Origin: a virus
Virus record (IMG/VR): IMGVR_UViG_3300015611_000014
Location: 1-25,191 of that record
DNA length: 25,191 nt
Strand: one strand, 5' to 3'
Shown piece by piece: positions 13,316 to 20,874 of the stretch. The translations under genes and the position numbers were made by a program. Positions within the stretch are counted from its first letter, which is position 1, and each line of letters begins with the position of its first letter. Below the pieces are notes generated by a model, which had not been told where the DNA came from, did not search any database, and was given only the letters and a program-made list of their open reading frames with translations.

Positions 13316-13531
13316 ATGCGAGCCAAGCCGACATTAGAGACATTTCGACAGCAGACAATGCAACGACAACCATTGTGGGCCACTGCCATGCTCGGCCTCT
13401 GTGTGATGACTGGCTTAATCGCGATGGCTTATGTCCGGGTGAAAACTAACGAAATACCGGCCGCATTGTTGGCGGTGACGAACTTGTTGGCGGGCGGTTT
13501 ACTTGCTGCGTGCATGAGGAGGCGAGTATGA
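13316..13531 (+). CDS. Small membrane protein with two TM helices
   Basis: 71 residues. A basic N-terminus (MRAKPTLETFRQQTMQRQ) precedes a first hydrophobic helix (WATAMLGLCVMTGLIAMAYV), a short polar loop, a second (IPAALLAVTNLLAGGLLAAC) and a basic end (MRRRV). AGGTG lies before the ATG. The size and topology suit a holin-like or other small phage membrane protein, but no lysis gene sits next to it. Function uncertain. Confidence 0.65.
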   Translation: MRAKPTLETFRQQTMQRQPLWATAMLGLCVMTGLIAMAYVRVKTNEIPAALLAVTNLLAGGLLAACMRRRV

Positions 13532-13566
13532 GTTACCGGATCAAATTCGAAAAGAGGTCGCTATGA
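13528..13566 (+). CDS. 12-residue mini-ORF, possible coupling peptide
   Basis: MSYRIKFEKRSL, read from an ATG preceded by a strong GAGGAGG. It overlaps the upstream stop as ATGA and the downstream DUF1643 start as ATGA. It may be a translated leader that delivers ribosomes to the next gene rather than a functional peptide. The alternative is chance. Confidence 0.35.
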   Translation: MSYRIKFEKRSL

Positions 13567-14087
13567 TCAGGAGCGGAGTCTGCGAATTCTCACCCTGCCG
13601 TCGCTACCGCTACGTGCTCATCCGGGAGTGGGAGACTTGTGAGCCCGTCGAGCCGAAGCTACCGGGCTCGTTCCTGCTCGTGATCGGCCTCAATCCCTCG
13701 ACGGCGGATGAGACCCAGAACGATCCCACAATCACTCGCTGTATCGGCTTTGCTCGTAAGTGGGGCTTCAGGAAGCTGGTGATGATGAACATCTTTGCCT
13801 TCCGAGCAACTCAACCTTGGGCGATGAAGAACCAGAAGAACCCGATAGGCGCCGTAAATGACCTACGATTGCTCGAAATCGGCCGGCACTGTCACGCCAG
13901 GGGCGGGATCGTTCTCGCAGCCTGGGGCACCCATGGCGCTCACGGGGACAGGGGATCTGTGGTTCAGGTGATGATGGCTCAAGCTGACGTTCCACTGTTT
14001 TGCTTAGGGAGGACTTCCAGGGGCCATCCTAAGCACCCGCTTTACGTCGCGGGCGACACTCAACCAATCCCATTCGCATTCCCATGA
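13563..14087 (+). CDS. DUF1643 family protein
   Basis: 174 residues. Family landmarks are SPCRRYRYVLIREWE, LVIGLNPSTADETQNDPTIT, RCIGFARKWGFRKLVMMNIF, NPIGAVNDLRLLEI, VLAAWGTHG and RGHPKHPLYV. These define DUF1643, often found in phages and islands, with unknown biochemistry. Full-length. It carries the 21-base match to the left arm at 13847-13867. A GAGG lies before the start. Confidence 0.9.
   Translation: MIRSGVCEFSPCRRYRYVLIREWETCEPVEPKLPGSFLLVIGLNPSTADETQNDPTITRCIGFARKWGFRKLVMMNIFAFRATQPWAMKNQKNPIGAVNDLRLLEIGRHCHARGGIVLAAWGTHGAHGDRGSVVQVMMAQADVPLFCLGRTSRGHPKHPLYVAGDTQPIPFAFP
13847..13867 (+). repeat. 21-base perfect match to 1534-1554 (copy 2)
   Basis: Lies inside the DUF1643 codons for GAVNDLR, a segment that is normally conserved in that family, so this copy is probably the source. 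Confidence 0.85.
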
Positions 14088-14281
14088 CGCTCCGAGATCT
14101 CAGCGCCGAAGAAGTAAAGAGATTACAGGCTCAGTGCAAAGATGACTTTGTTGCGACCAGGTCCTCTTCAGTGGACATACCTTTTAACCAATACGAGAAG
14201 ATCTGGTCAAGGGGACTCAAGGGCGGATTGGCTCTGTTCGATAAAACCGATGTAACAAACCTGTTCCTGAAACAGAAATGA
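14084..14281 (+). CDS. Small hypothetical protein (65 aa)
   Basis: MTLRDLSAEEVKRLQAQCKD onward, overlapping the DUF1643 stop as ATGA and the next start as ATGA. Predicted helix then basic loops (QYEKIWSRGLKGGLALF). No Shine-Dalgarno; coupling likely. No family recognised. Confidence 0.65.
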   Translation: MTLRDLSAEEVKRLQAQCKDDFVATRSSSVDIPFNQYEKIWSRGLKGGLALFDKTDVTNLFLKQK

Positions 14282-14526
14282 GTACTCCACTTGCACCCGG
14301 CGATCGCGTCGTCTTCGTCTCTGAGAAATCCGGCCTCAAACTGCGAGGCGTCGTCAGTGACACCCTTGGTCTCAAGACCCGCGGAGAGGAGATGCTCGTG
14401 CCCGTGGTGCGCCCACGCACCAGCAATAAGCCCGAGACCTGTAAAGCTGATCACGATGGGACGAAGCCTCGCGAGTTGAAGACGCGCTGGATCGAGCGAT
14501 CAAAACTGCGTAAACTGCCCGACTAA
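14278..14526 (+). CDS. Small basic protein with KOW/SH3-like start
   Basis: 82 residues, MSTPLAPGDRVVFVSEKSGL onward with a PGDRVVF..LRGVVSDT pattern typical of small SH3/KOW barrels, then a basic polar stretch and WIERSKLRKLPD. A binding role for nucleic acid or protein is plausible but not shown. ATGA-coupled to its neighbour. Confidence 0.6.
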   Translation: MSTPLAPGDRVVFVSEKSGLKLRGVVSDTLGLKTRGEEMLVPVVRPRTSNKPETCKADHDGTKPRELKTRWIERSKLRKLPD

Positions 14527-14527
14527 T

Positions 14528-15487
14528 ATGGCTCAAATAGTCAATTACAATGATCCCAGGGATCGCGTGCGTGCGGTGATCAATTTCAACTGCGGCAAGT
14601 GCGAGAAGAAGGTGGAGAAATGGCGGTTTATCGAGCGCAACGATCCCGTTATGGCCAGACAGGGGTTTTACTTCGAATGCCATGGGGACACCGACTTCCT
14701 GGAGATTAGTGACTCGATGTTGCTCGTGCCCAAGCGTGTCGCGGGATGGCAGCCCTTCAGTAAATTCGCGATCGCAAAGAGGCAAAAAGAGCAGGCCAAG
14801 CTTGAGCAGCTTGAGCGGGATCTACGCAAGAAAATACTGGAGGTGGAAGCTGCTGAGGTTCGACAGCTTAGCCCTACCGAGAGGCGTATTATTATAGAAG
14901 CGGCGTCCAGGAGACGCGAAGCGGCAATGAAGCAATCTATCGAGTACGGTGAAGACATTCGCTGGCGTGGTATTCGCCCAAAGTGCGCAGTCTGTGATCG
15001 GCCAGTCGATGCCATGCGGGCATTCAGAAATGAGATGACTCTCCAGACTGTGTTCCAATTTCGTTGCCACGGCAAAAGCGAGGACGTTCCTGTGGACGAA
15101 CAGGAGATGCGGCGAAGCCCTGATTTCGTGATGGCGTTGAAGAATTACATTCCGTTTGCGCGAGAGGCCGAAATACTTCGACAGGCCCAGATGACGCCAG
15201 GCGGCGAGTTCCTACGCGATCAGAATGGCAGCGTCATTGGTTACGTCAGCGCCAATGCAGGTGGAACTCCAGATCCTGATCCCAGTGGCAAGCCCTCGCT
15301 AAACCTCACGGAGTTCATGGCGAGATTGATGGACGATATTACGTCCGGCAATCTCACTGCCCGGCAAATATCAGCACTTTTGAACAGGGCGCCTGCTTTA
15401 CCCACTTCACAGCCGAAGCCGCCGCCCAAAAAGGAGACCTTGTTGATCGCGCCCACAAAGCCTCGCGTTATCATCCTGGAGGACTGA
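14528..15487 (+). CDS. Protein with two similar zinc-binding modules
   Basis: 319 residues. Two related modules are visible: residues about 20-53 (FNCGKCEKKVEKWRFIERND ... ECHGD) and a later one (PKCAVCDRPVDAMRAFRNEM ... RCHGK). Each has C-x2-C, a helix, then C-H-G. A long coiled coil (KRQKEQAKLEQLERDLRKKI) lies between them, and a proline-rich C-terminus (SQPKPPPKKE) follows. Internal duplication with a spacer suggests a dimeric or bridging zinc protein. It starts one base after the previous stop. Function unknown. Confidence 0.7.
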   Translation: MAQIVNYNDPRDRVRAVINFNCGKCEKKVEKWRFIERNDPVMARQGFYFECHGDTDFLEISDSMLLVPKRVAGWQPFSKFAIAKRQKEQAKLEQLERDLRKKILEVEAAEVRQLSPTERRIIIEAASRRREAAMKQSIEYGEDIRWRGIRPKCAVCDRPVDAMRAFRNEMTLQTVFQFRCHGKSEDVPVDEQEMRRSPDFVMALKNYIPFAREAEILRQAQMTPGGEFLRDQNGSVIGYVSANAGGTPDPDPSGKPSLNLTEFMARLMDDITSGNLTARQISALLNRAPALPTSQPKPPPKKETLLIAPTKPRVIILED

Positions 15488-15488
15488 C

Positions 15489-15740
15489 ATGGGCGTCCAA
15501 CTCGGCAAAGTGTTCAAGTATGGCGACGAGAAGGCAGCGGTTGTTACTTCCGTCTCGATCAGTCAAAACGTGGGTGAGTTCACGCGCCTCAGCTTGGAAC
15601 TGATCGTGCCCACCAGCTTCGGCCTTTCCGATGTCGGCAAGCTCGACCTCTCCAAGATCTTTCAATCCCCGACCGTGAACAAAGCCATCAACGATGAGAT
15701 CCAAACCCAAATGAGAAAGATCACCTTCGATGACAGGTAA
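15489..15740 (+). CDS. Small hypothetical protein (83 aa)
   Basis: MGVQLGKVFKYGDEKAAVVT onward with GGAGG before the ATG. Beta-rich start (AVVTSVSISQNVGEFTRLSL), then a helix (NKAINDEIQTQMRKITF). No family recognised. Overlaps the next gene by 11 bases. Confidence 0.65.
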   Translation: MGVQLGKVFKYGDEKAAVVTSVSISQNVGEFTRLSLELIVPTSFGLSDVGKLDLSKIFQSPTVNKAINDEIQTQMRKITFDDR

Positions 15741-16008
15741 CGAACTGCCGCCAGCTCCACCGTACCGGCCGCTGCCAAAGATCGTAGCTCGCCACCCAAA
15801 ACAAAAGCATGACCCGCTCCTGGTCGGGGATCGAATTAGTATTAAGATCCATGACCGACACTCAGCGCCCTTCTGGAGGCTCTACGAGGTCACTGTAATC
15901 GATGGCGGGGATTGTCGGCTCGTGACACCGAACAAACGCTTTGCCGTGAACATGAAAACGGAACTTGTTAAGAATATTCGCGACCTTCAGCGCAAGCTCC
16001 ATAGTTGA
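15730..16008 (+). CDS. Small hypothetical basic protein (92 aa)
   Basis: MTGNELPPAPPYRPLPKIVA onward: a proline-rich N-terminus, then a strand domain (GDRISIKIHDRHSAPFWRLY; EVTVIDGGDCRLVT) and a basic helix (ELVKNIRDLQRKLHS). No family recognised. Confidence 0.6.
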   Translation: MTGNELPPAPPYRPLPKIVARHPKQKHDPLLVGDRISIKIHDRHSAPFWRLYEVTVIDGGDCRLVTPNKRFAVNMKTELVKNIRDLQRKLHS

Positions 16009-16024
16009 AACAGGAACCTATCTT

Positions 16025-16276
16025 ATGGCCGAGAAGTTAGTAAAACAAAATGGCGGCATCCATGGAGTTGCGCTGTCGAAGGAAGAAATTAACTCTGGTG
16101 TCCAGGAAATGATCGCCCGGCACGTGGTCCAGCTCAGTGAACACGTCTCGTCCGTGCAGATAATTTGCACCAAGCTCGAAGCTGACGGGAACACGACCCT
16201 GTTCACATTCGGCAACGGAGATCTCTACGCTCGCGCCAAAGCCTGCGAGACCTTCCTGAACCGCATCCAGAGCTGA
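16025..16276 (+). CDS. Small hypothetical protein (83 aa)
   Basis: The start at ATG 16025 is supported by CAGGAACC upstream; a longer frame from 15965 overlaps the previous gene. MAEKLVKQNGGIHGVALSKE onward, helical middle (EEINSGVQEMIARHVVQLSE), strands (VQIICTKLEADGNTTLFTFG), helical end. No family recognised. Confidence 0.65.
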   Translation: MAEKLVKQNGGIHGVALSKEEINSGVQEMIARHVVQLSEHVSSVQIICTKLEADGNTTLFTFGNGDLYARAKACETFLNRIQS

Positions 16277-16277
16277 C

Positions 16278-16469
16278 ATGGCCACCAGGCGAACCAGGAA
16301 GGCCGCTGGCAGGTCCCTGATTGACTCCAGCTCCTCTGAGGCCCGGCGCCAGCCCCATGGCCATTACCTGTGCCCATGCGGGGCTCCACACGTCCAGGAT
16401 TCTGAGGACCCGCTCATCAATCGATGGTGCAACGAGTGCAAGTGCATCACTCAGCAAAAAAAGGTTTGA
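16278..16469 (+). CDS. Small zinc-ribbon-like protein
   Basis: 63 residues: basic N-terminus (MATRRTRKAAGRS), then YLCPCGAPHVQDSED and WCNECKCITQQKKV, giving CPC and CNECKC cysteine groups of a short zinc ribbon. Probably nucleic-acid binding. Its stop overlaps the TTGACA at 16466-16471. Confidence 0.6.
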   Translation: MATRRTRKAAGRSLIDSSSSEARRQPHGHYLCPCGAPHVQDSEDPLINRWCNECKCITQQKKV

Positions 16470-16498
16470 CACCAGTTACAGCTTCTGGCTGACTCCCT

Positions 16499-16663
16499 GT
16501 GCGCGATTCGGAACTCGAAAGCCTGTTGCGCAAACTGAAAACTGGCAATATGCTTCCATTAACAACCGTTCCGTCCCTCGTCTTGGGCGCCGCCAGAGCC
16601 TATTTCGAGATGTCCTCAAAAGGGGCAGGGCGAGGGACTGAGCGGTTGGAGGTCAGTAAGTGA
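16499..16663 (+). CDS. Very small protein (54 aa) from GTG
   Basis: The gap between two recognised genes holds an open frame starting at GTG (16499-16501), giving VRDSELESLLRKLKTGNMLP onward. It ends in TGA, overlapping the next GTG as GTGA. An in-frame TGA seven bases upstream rules out extension. A helical, basic-acidic protein; a frame on another register here (16321-16641) is a shadow. Confidence 0.5.
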   Translation: MRDSELESLLRKLKTGNMLPLTTVPSLVLGAARAYFEMSSKGAGRGTERLEVSK

Positions 16664-17133
16664 TCTCCCTGGAGGATTCGCCACCAAAAGGCGACGCTCA
16701 CAAAACTCTCCGCACATGCAAGTGCGGCACTAAATTCCGACCGAAGCCAATGGGTTACAATGCGGTCTATTGTAAACCCTCTTGTAAATCCAGGTTCAAG
16801 GCCGCGCCGAACCCGATCCTTAAAAAGGCGGGAGCAAAGCGATCTTACCAGAGGATCATGCTCGATCCAGATCGTCGTGAAGTTCGACGATACAACGCCA
16901 ACCCTTGTGCCTTGCAGTTCGATCACGAGGGACCTAAGACCGCCTCAATCTCGTCAATTCGCTCCAGCCAGAGACGCATTCTCACTGAGATTGAATCTGG
17001 CAAGTGCGTTCTACGATGTGCAAATTGTCACGCGGTTAAAACATGGGCCGATAAGAACGGTATCACTTACGTTCCTGGCATGGCTCAAGACGAAGAAATC
17101 TGGAATAAATTCTGGCAGGAGAAATGCGAATGA
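16660..17133 (+). CDS. HNH endonuclease-like protein
   Basis: 157 residues. An N-terminal zinc-ribbon-like part (TCKCGTKFRPKPMGYNAVYC, then KPSCKSRFK) precedes CALQFDHEGPKTASISSI, LTEIESGKCVLRCANCHAVK and TW. The DH ... ExxKC...C.NCH core is the HNH fold of phage single-strand nickases. GTG start, GTGA overlap with the previous frame. Likely a nicking or recombination nuclease. Confidence 0.75.
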   Translation: MISLEDSPPKGDAHKTLRTCKCGTKFRPKPMGYNAVYCKPSCKSRFKAAPNPILKKAGAKRSYQRIMLDPDRREVRRYNANPCALQFDHEGPKTASISSIRSSQRRILTEIESGKCVLRCANCHAVKTWADKNGITYVPGMAQDEEIWNKFWQEKCE

Positions 17134-18044
17134 GCACGATCGAACAAAATCACCCACCCTTAGGATATGCCCCTGGTTACGATGAAGCGGCAGCCTACGG
17201 AGACCCGAACGCATCAAGTTTTGGTATCACCAAAATCACCTTCGACCGTCTCATGAAGATGGAGAACTGTGATGCCTGTATCGCGCTCTACGCTTTCTTT
17301 TGTTACACCGCGAGATGGCAGAACACCGACCAAGCGAAATGCACAGTTGGCTACGCGAGCCGGGCTCTCGGATGGAGTCAGAGTAAAACCCAGCGAGCTA
17401 AGGCTCAATTAGTCGAAGCTGGCCTCGTTGAAAACATTAAACGTGTCGAGCAGGCCACAGGAAAAGTTGTGGGTTGGTTTGTGCGTGTTCGTCACGTCGT
17501 CCGATTGCGTCGTCACCCGGATATTAACGACCTCGTAGACTTCCACCCTGTCACCAGTGATAGGGTGGTCCACCCTGTCAAAAAACCAGGGGGTGGAGAT
17601 TTGACACCCAAATGCTTAAGAACTGGTAATGGAAATGCTTCAGAACTGGTAGGCGATCTCCCACTGAATGGATCAAAAGGGAGGAAGAAATTCACGCCAC
17701 CATCCATCAAGGAAGTCGAGGCACGCTGTATCGAGATCGGGCTCGATAAACGGGAGGCTGTGAAATTTTTCAACTGGCACGATTCCCGAGGTTGGAAAGT
17801 CGGTCGGATGCCGATGGTGAATTGGAAGTCTGCATTGAACACATGGAAGGCTCACCATGACGATCGCAAAGAGCAAAACAGCACCTCTCACACAAATAGT
17901 GCCGCGGCTCCACGCGGCTGGGATGAATGGCTGAAAACTAAACCCCAGTATCAGGAATTGTGCCGCGGCCTACCTTACAGGGCTTGCCGCGGATTTATTC
18001 AAACTGAGTTTATACAAGACAGGAAAACCCTCGCACAATCATGA
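17130..18044 (+). CDS. Replication initiation or helicase-loader-like protein
   Basis: 304 residues; the ATG at 17130 is preferred over 17124 because AGGAG lies eight bases upstream. N-terminal winged-helix features (FDRLMKMENCDACIALYAFF; VGYASRALGWSQSKTQRAKA QLVEAGLV) resemble lambda O-type initiators. The C-terminus has FTPPSIKEVEARCIEIGL, EAVKFFNWHDSRGWKVGRMP and MVNWKSALNTWKAHH, a DnaD/DnaT-like region found before DnaB in phages. The likely job is origin binding and helicase loading. Directly upstream of dnaB. ATGA-coupled. Confidence 0.75.
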   Translation: MSTIEQNHPPLGYAPGYDEAAAYGDPNASSFGITKITFDRLMKMENCDACIALYAFFCYTARWQNTDQAKCTVGYASRALGWSQSKTQRAKAQLVEAGLVENIKRVEQATGKVVGWFVRVRHVVRLRRHPDINDLVDFHPVTSDRVVHPVKKPGGGDLTPKCLRTGNGNASELVGDLPLNGSKGRKKFTPPSIKEVEARCIEIGLDKREAVKFFNWHDSRGWKVGRMPMVNWKSALNTWKAHHDDRKEQNSTSHTNSAAAPRGWDEWLKTKPQYQELCRGLPYRACRGFIQTEFIQDRKTLAQS

Positions 18045-18229
18045 TTCTCTGGAACAAAACCCAAGCGGAGTTGACGGCTGCTCTCGAAACGGCCCAGGGC
18101 GCGAAACGCCGCGAGATCCTCAAGGAGCTACAAAAACGCTGGGAAGAACAAACTAAGCGCCTGGTCCGCTGCGAGGACCACAGCATCTACACCATCCCTC
18201 GATTTGATTTTGAACTCTGCTACCGATGA
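18041..18229 (+). CDS. Small hypothetical protein (62 aa)
   Basis: MILWNKTQAELTAALETAQG onward, a helical, charged N-terminal part and an aromatic tail (IYTIPRFDFELCYR). ATGA overlaps on both sides link it between the initiator and DnaB. It may assist loading, but that is only positional. Confidence 0.6.
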   Translation: MILWNKTQAELTAALETAQGAKRREILKELQKRWEEQTKRLVRCEDHSIYTIPRFDFELCYR

Positions 18230-19704
18230 GGCATCACTCGAAGCCTCTTCACCCAAGCAAGGCCGGTAAGCAACCTCCTGCCCATAAATCTCGGCCTAAC
18301 GAGCGCCACAAGGACTCATTCACGGCCAAGAGCGAGGACATACACCGGACGCTACCGCACAGCGTTGAAGCGGAACAGGGCGTGATCGGCTCATGCTTGA
18401 TTTCCCCGCGTGATGTTATCGCGGAACTCATCGAGCTTGGTCTCAACGAAGAGTATTTCTACGTCCCCGCGCATCAGACAATCTGGCTCATTCTTGTAGA
18501 GTTATGGAAGGCGAATCACGCAATCGACCTCATCACTTTCACGCAGATCCTGCGCGATCGGAAAGGCAGCGCAGGCGGATCGATTCTCGACACCGTGGGT
18601 GGCGCTTCTGTAATAACAAGCCTATTCATATTTGTTCCGACAGCCGCAAATGTGATCTACTACCTGGAAATCGTCCGCGACAAATACATCCTCCGCCAAG
18701 TCATTGCCGGATGCACTGAGGCTGTGCGTCGCGCCTTTGAGGAGCAGGACGAGACATACAATCTCCTCGAAGAAGTGGAGCGCAATATCCTGAGTATCCG
18801 CCCATTTCAAGGAATCCGCGAAGCCAACATCAAAGAAGACGTGATGGCCGCTATCGAGGTCATTGAACAACTCTACGAGCGAAAAGGCGCCGTCAGCGGC
18901 ATCGCGACCGGATTCGCCGAGTTCGATCGGATGACTAGCGGCCTCCAGGATCAGGAAATGATTGTGATTGCGGCTCGACCCAGTATGGGAAAAACGGCAT
19001 GGGCTATGAATGTCGCCGAGCACGTAGCCATCAACCTCAAGCTCCCGGTTGGCGTATTCAGTCTGGAAATGAGCAGGGAGCAACTTGTGCAGCGCCTACT
19101 GTGCTCAGTGGCACGTATAAATTTACAGAAGGTTCGAGACGGCTTCCTATCTGAGCGCGACTTCCCGGCCCTCACCTCCGCCTCTTCAAAAATCGCCGAG
19201 TCAAAACTCCACATCAATGATCAAAAGCTTCAGATTGACGCCTTGGTCGCGACCGCGCGCCGGATGAAACAAAAGCACGACATTAAACTCTTTATCGTCG
19301 ATTATCTACAGCTCGTCACCGCCAGAGGATTCAAAGCCGACCACAGGCAGGCGGAGGTGGCGTACATCTCAGGCGCCCTCAAAGGGATCGCCAAAGATCT
19401 TCGTGTTCCAGTGCTTGTGCTGGCACAGTTAAATCGACAACCAGAGGGTCGTCGCGGCGGCAAGCCCCGCATGAGCGACCTCCGTGAATCTGGTGCGATC
19501 GAGCAAGACGCGGACATGATCGGTCTTTTGACCCGTGCCGAGCTTTACGAGGATGATGAGGAGATTCGTGCCGAGAAGGCTGGTGAAGCCGAACTCATTA
19601 TCGCCAAGCAGCGCAACGGTCCAGTTGGCGAGATCTTCCTCACGTTTTTGAAGGAGTATACAAGGTTCGAAGACCGCGCCCGAAACGTTCAAGGAGAATT
19701 GTGA
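18226..19704 (+). CDS. dnaB: Replicative DNA helicase, DnaB family
   Basis: 492 residues. A basic, disordered 40-residue N-terminal extension precedes the N-terminal collar domain (PHSVEAEQGVIGSCLISPRD). The RecA-like core has Walker A ARPSMGKTA (about 250-258), catalytic Glu281 (SLEMS), Walker B LFIVDYLQL (355-363), and RESGAIEQDADMI (420-432) with the arginine-finger region. It unwinds DNA 5'-3' as a hexamer at the fork. The N-terminal extension is unusual. The 60-base gap after it holds a hairpin and TTGACA. Confidence 0.95.
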   Translation: MRHHSKPLHPSKAGKQPPAHKSRPNERHKDSFTAKSEDIHRTLPHSVEAEQGVIGSCLISPRDVIAELIELGLNEEYFYVPAHQTIWLILVELWKANHAIDLITFTQILRDRKGSAGGSILDTVGGASVITSLFIFVPTAANVIYYLEIVRDKYILRQVIAGCTEAVRRAFEEQDETYNLLEEVERNILSIRPFQGIREANIKEDVMAAIEVIEQLYERKGAVSGIATGFAEFDRMTSGLQDQEMIVIAARPSMGKTAWAMNVAEHVAINLKLPVGVFSLEMSREQLVQRLLCSVARINLQKVRDGFLSERDFPALTSASSKIAESKLHINDQKLQIDALVATARRMKQKHDIKLFIVDYLQLVTARGFKADHRQAEVAYISGALKGIAKDLRVPVLVLAQLNRQPEGRRGGKPRMSDLRESGAIEQDADMIGLLTRAELYEDDEEIRAEKAGEAELIIAKQRNGPVGEIFLTFLKEYTRFEDRARNVQGEL

Positions 19705-19764
19705 ACTTGACACCCCAACCTTCAACGAGTGAAGTAGTGAACCGAGCTTCACTGAACCTAACCA
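19705..19764 (+). promoter_or_regulatory. Gap with TTGACA and hairpin before the KH gene
   Basis: This 60-base gap holds TTGACA (19707-19712), with only weak -10 matches at 17 bases, and a 7-bp stem AGTGAAG (19728-19734) / CTTCACT (19747-19753) with a 12-base loop, ending 11 bases before the ATG. The stem would sit in the leader of the KH-domain gene and could mask its start. No Shine-Dalgarno is visible. Confidence 0.45.
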
Positions 19765-20298
19765 ATGCCGAATCCGAAACTCGAAAAGTTACTGCGTGCA
19801 ATTATCGCGTGCGTGGGTCGAAAGACGACCGATCCCATCATCAACTGGGACGAGTCCGCTCATTGCTTTCACATCCAGGTCAATGCCCAGGACCAAGGTC
19901 GATTCATCGGGAAGAAGGGTGTTGTAATCTGGGCGCTCAAAGCCATTTTCTGGTACGCGGGGCTGGCCCAGATCACTCACACCGTAGACATCGATCTCCT
20001 GGAGCCCAAAGATCCAGACGGGGAGCGCCGCGCCACACCTTTCAAACCGAATCTGAATTGGGACACGGCCGAGATCGAGACGATGCTCAACGAGATCCTG
20101 GAGACATGCTTCAAAGAGTCACCGCGCTACGCCATTGGAAAACCGGAGCCGGCCGAGGCCGCGATCTCAATTATTTTGAATCCATACCTCAAGACCCCGT
20201 GCTCCGATCCAGATCTGGCTGGAGCCATCAAGGTCGTCGTTCACGCTGCAGGCATGGCTGATGGCTGCGCAATCAAAACGGAAATCCTCTGGCAATGA
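19765..20298 (+). CDS. KhpA-like KH-domain protein
   Basis: 177 residues. The N-terminal KH-like domain (about 1-66) has strand HCFHIQVN, then QDQGRFIGKKGVVIWALKAI, where GKKG (49-52) is the RNA-binding GxxG loop. This layout matches KhpA/YlqC, small bacterial RNA chaperones that bind mRNA and small RNA. KhpA itself is about 75-80 residues, so the remaining 110 residues (ETMLNEILETCFKESPRYAI; AIKVVVHAAGMADG) are an unrecognised second domain. A role in RNA regulation during infection is inferred. No Shine-Dalgarno. Confidence 0.65.
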   Translation: MPNPKLEKLLRAIIACVGRKTTDPIINWDESAHCFHIQVNAQDQGRFIGKKGVVIWALKAIFWYAGLAQITHTVDIDLLEPKDPDGERRATPFKPNLNWDTAEIETMLNEILETCFKESPRYAIGKPEPAEAAISIILNPYLKTPCSDPDLAGAIKVVVHAAGMADGCAIKTEILWQ

Positions 20299-20641
20299 TC
20301 GCATTGAAGAGCGCACACTGGAAGGGATGCGGGTCGTCCGCACTGGACGGGGGCTATACGAATGCTCCTCGGAGTCTAACCCAGGCCATTATTACCACGT
20401 GGACATCCTTGCTCTTGGGGGTCTCGGAGAATGTGATTGCTGGAACTTTATCGGACTCCGAAAGCCTCGCTGGAAGGCCGTCAAATGTCCCTACGACATT
20501 TTCCGCTGCAAGCACCTGCGCCGGGTAAGGAACCACGTCCTCGACCAAATTTTACACGCCTACATCGAACAAGAAACCAAACCGAGACCTAAATCCAATG
20601 AAACACGCCAGAGCAGATTACAACCGCATCCAGGACCCTGA
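20261..20641 (+). CDS. SWIM zinc-finger protein
   Basis: 126 residues with YYHVDILALGGLGECDCWNF and FRCKHLRRVRNHV: a CxC then CxH, the SWIM zinc-finger signature that binds DNA or protein, seen in recombination-linked proteins. Overlaps the KH gene by 38 bases, so the real start may be the later ATG at EGMRVV (20327). The C-terminus is basic and polar. Confidence 0.65.
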   Translation: MAAQSKRKSSGNDRIEERTLEGMRVVRTGRGLYECSSESNPGHYYHVDILALGGLGECDCWNFIGLRKPRWKAVKCPYDIFRCKHLRRVRNHVLDQILHAYIEQETKPRPKSNETRQSRLQPHPGP

Positions 20642-20852
20642 AGGGAAGATCCCAGCCGATGAGCCGGTGTTCATCCTTCGCGCGCAAGATCAGACGGCAG
20701 CCGCGACTGTTCGCGACTGGGCACGCCGCAATCAGCAAATCGCCGGACACGATTCCGCAGCCGTTGTGCTCGCCCTGAAATGGGCCGACGAGATGGATAA
20801 GTGGCCCGTGAAGAAGACAGCCGACGTGCCAGCAGCTCAACCCGTGGCCTAA
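20598..20852 (+). CDS. Small hypothetical protein (84 aa)
   Basis: MKHARADYNRIQDPEGKIPA onward with DEPVFILRAQDQTAAATVRD, a helical middle (SAAVVLALKWADEMDKW) and a Pro/Ala-rich end. Overlaps the SWIM gene by 44 bases. The DEPVF..R..D pattern recurs in small phage proteins of unknown role. Confidence 0.65.
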   Translation: MKHARADYNRIQDPEGKIPADEPVFILRAQDQTAAATVRDWARRNQQIAGHDSAAVVLALKWADEMDKWPVKKTADVPAAQPVA

Positions 20853-20874
20853 CGACAGCAACCACTTTACAATT

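Noticed and set aside
13316-13531. Holin
   Set aside because: Two transmembrane helices fit, but there is no endolysin or Rz-like gene nearby, so I call it only a small membrane protein.
17599-17610. TTGACA inside the replication gene
   Set aside because: Lies within coding sequence; a hexamer is expected by chance in a window this size and no -10 or gene start follows.
19701-20261. Plus-strand 186-codon frame
   Set aside because: It overlaps the KH gene in another register and is rich in Arg/Ser/His/Gly; no start signal. The KH frame has a recognisable domain.
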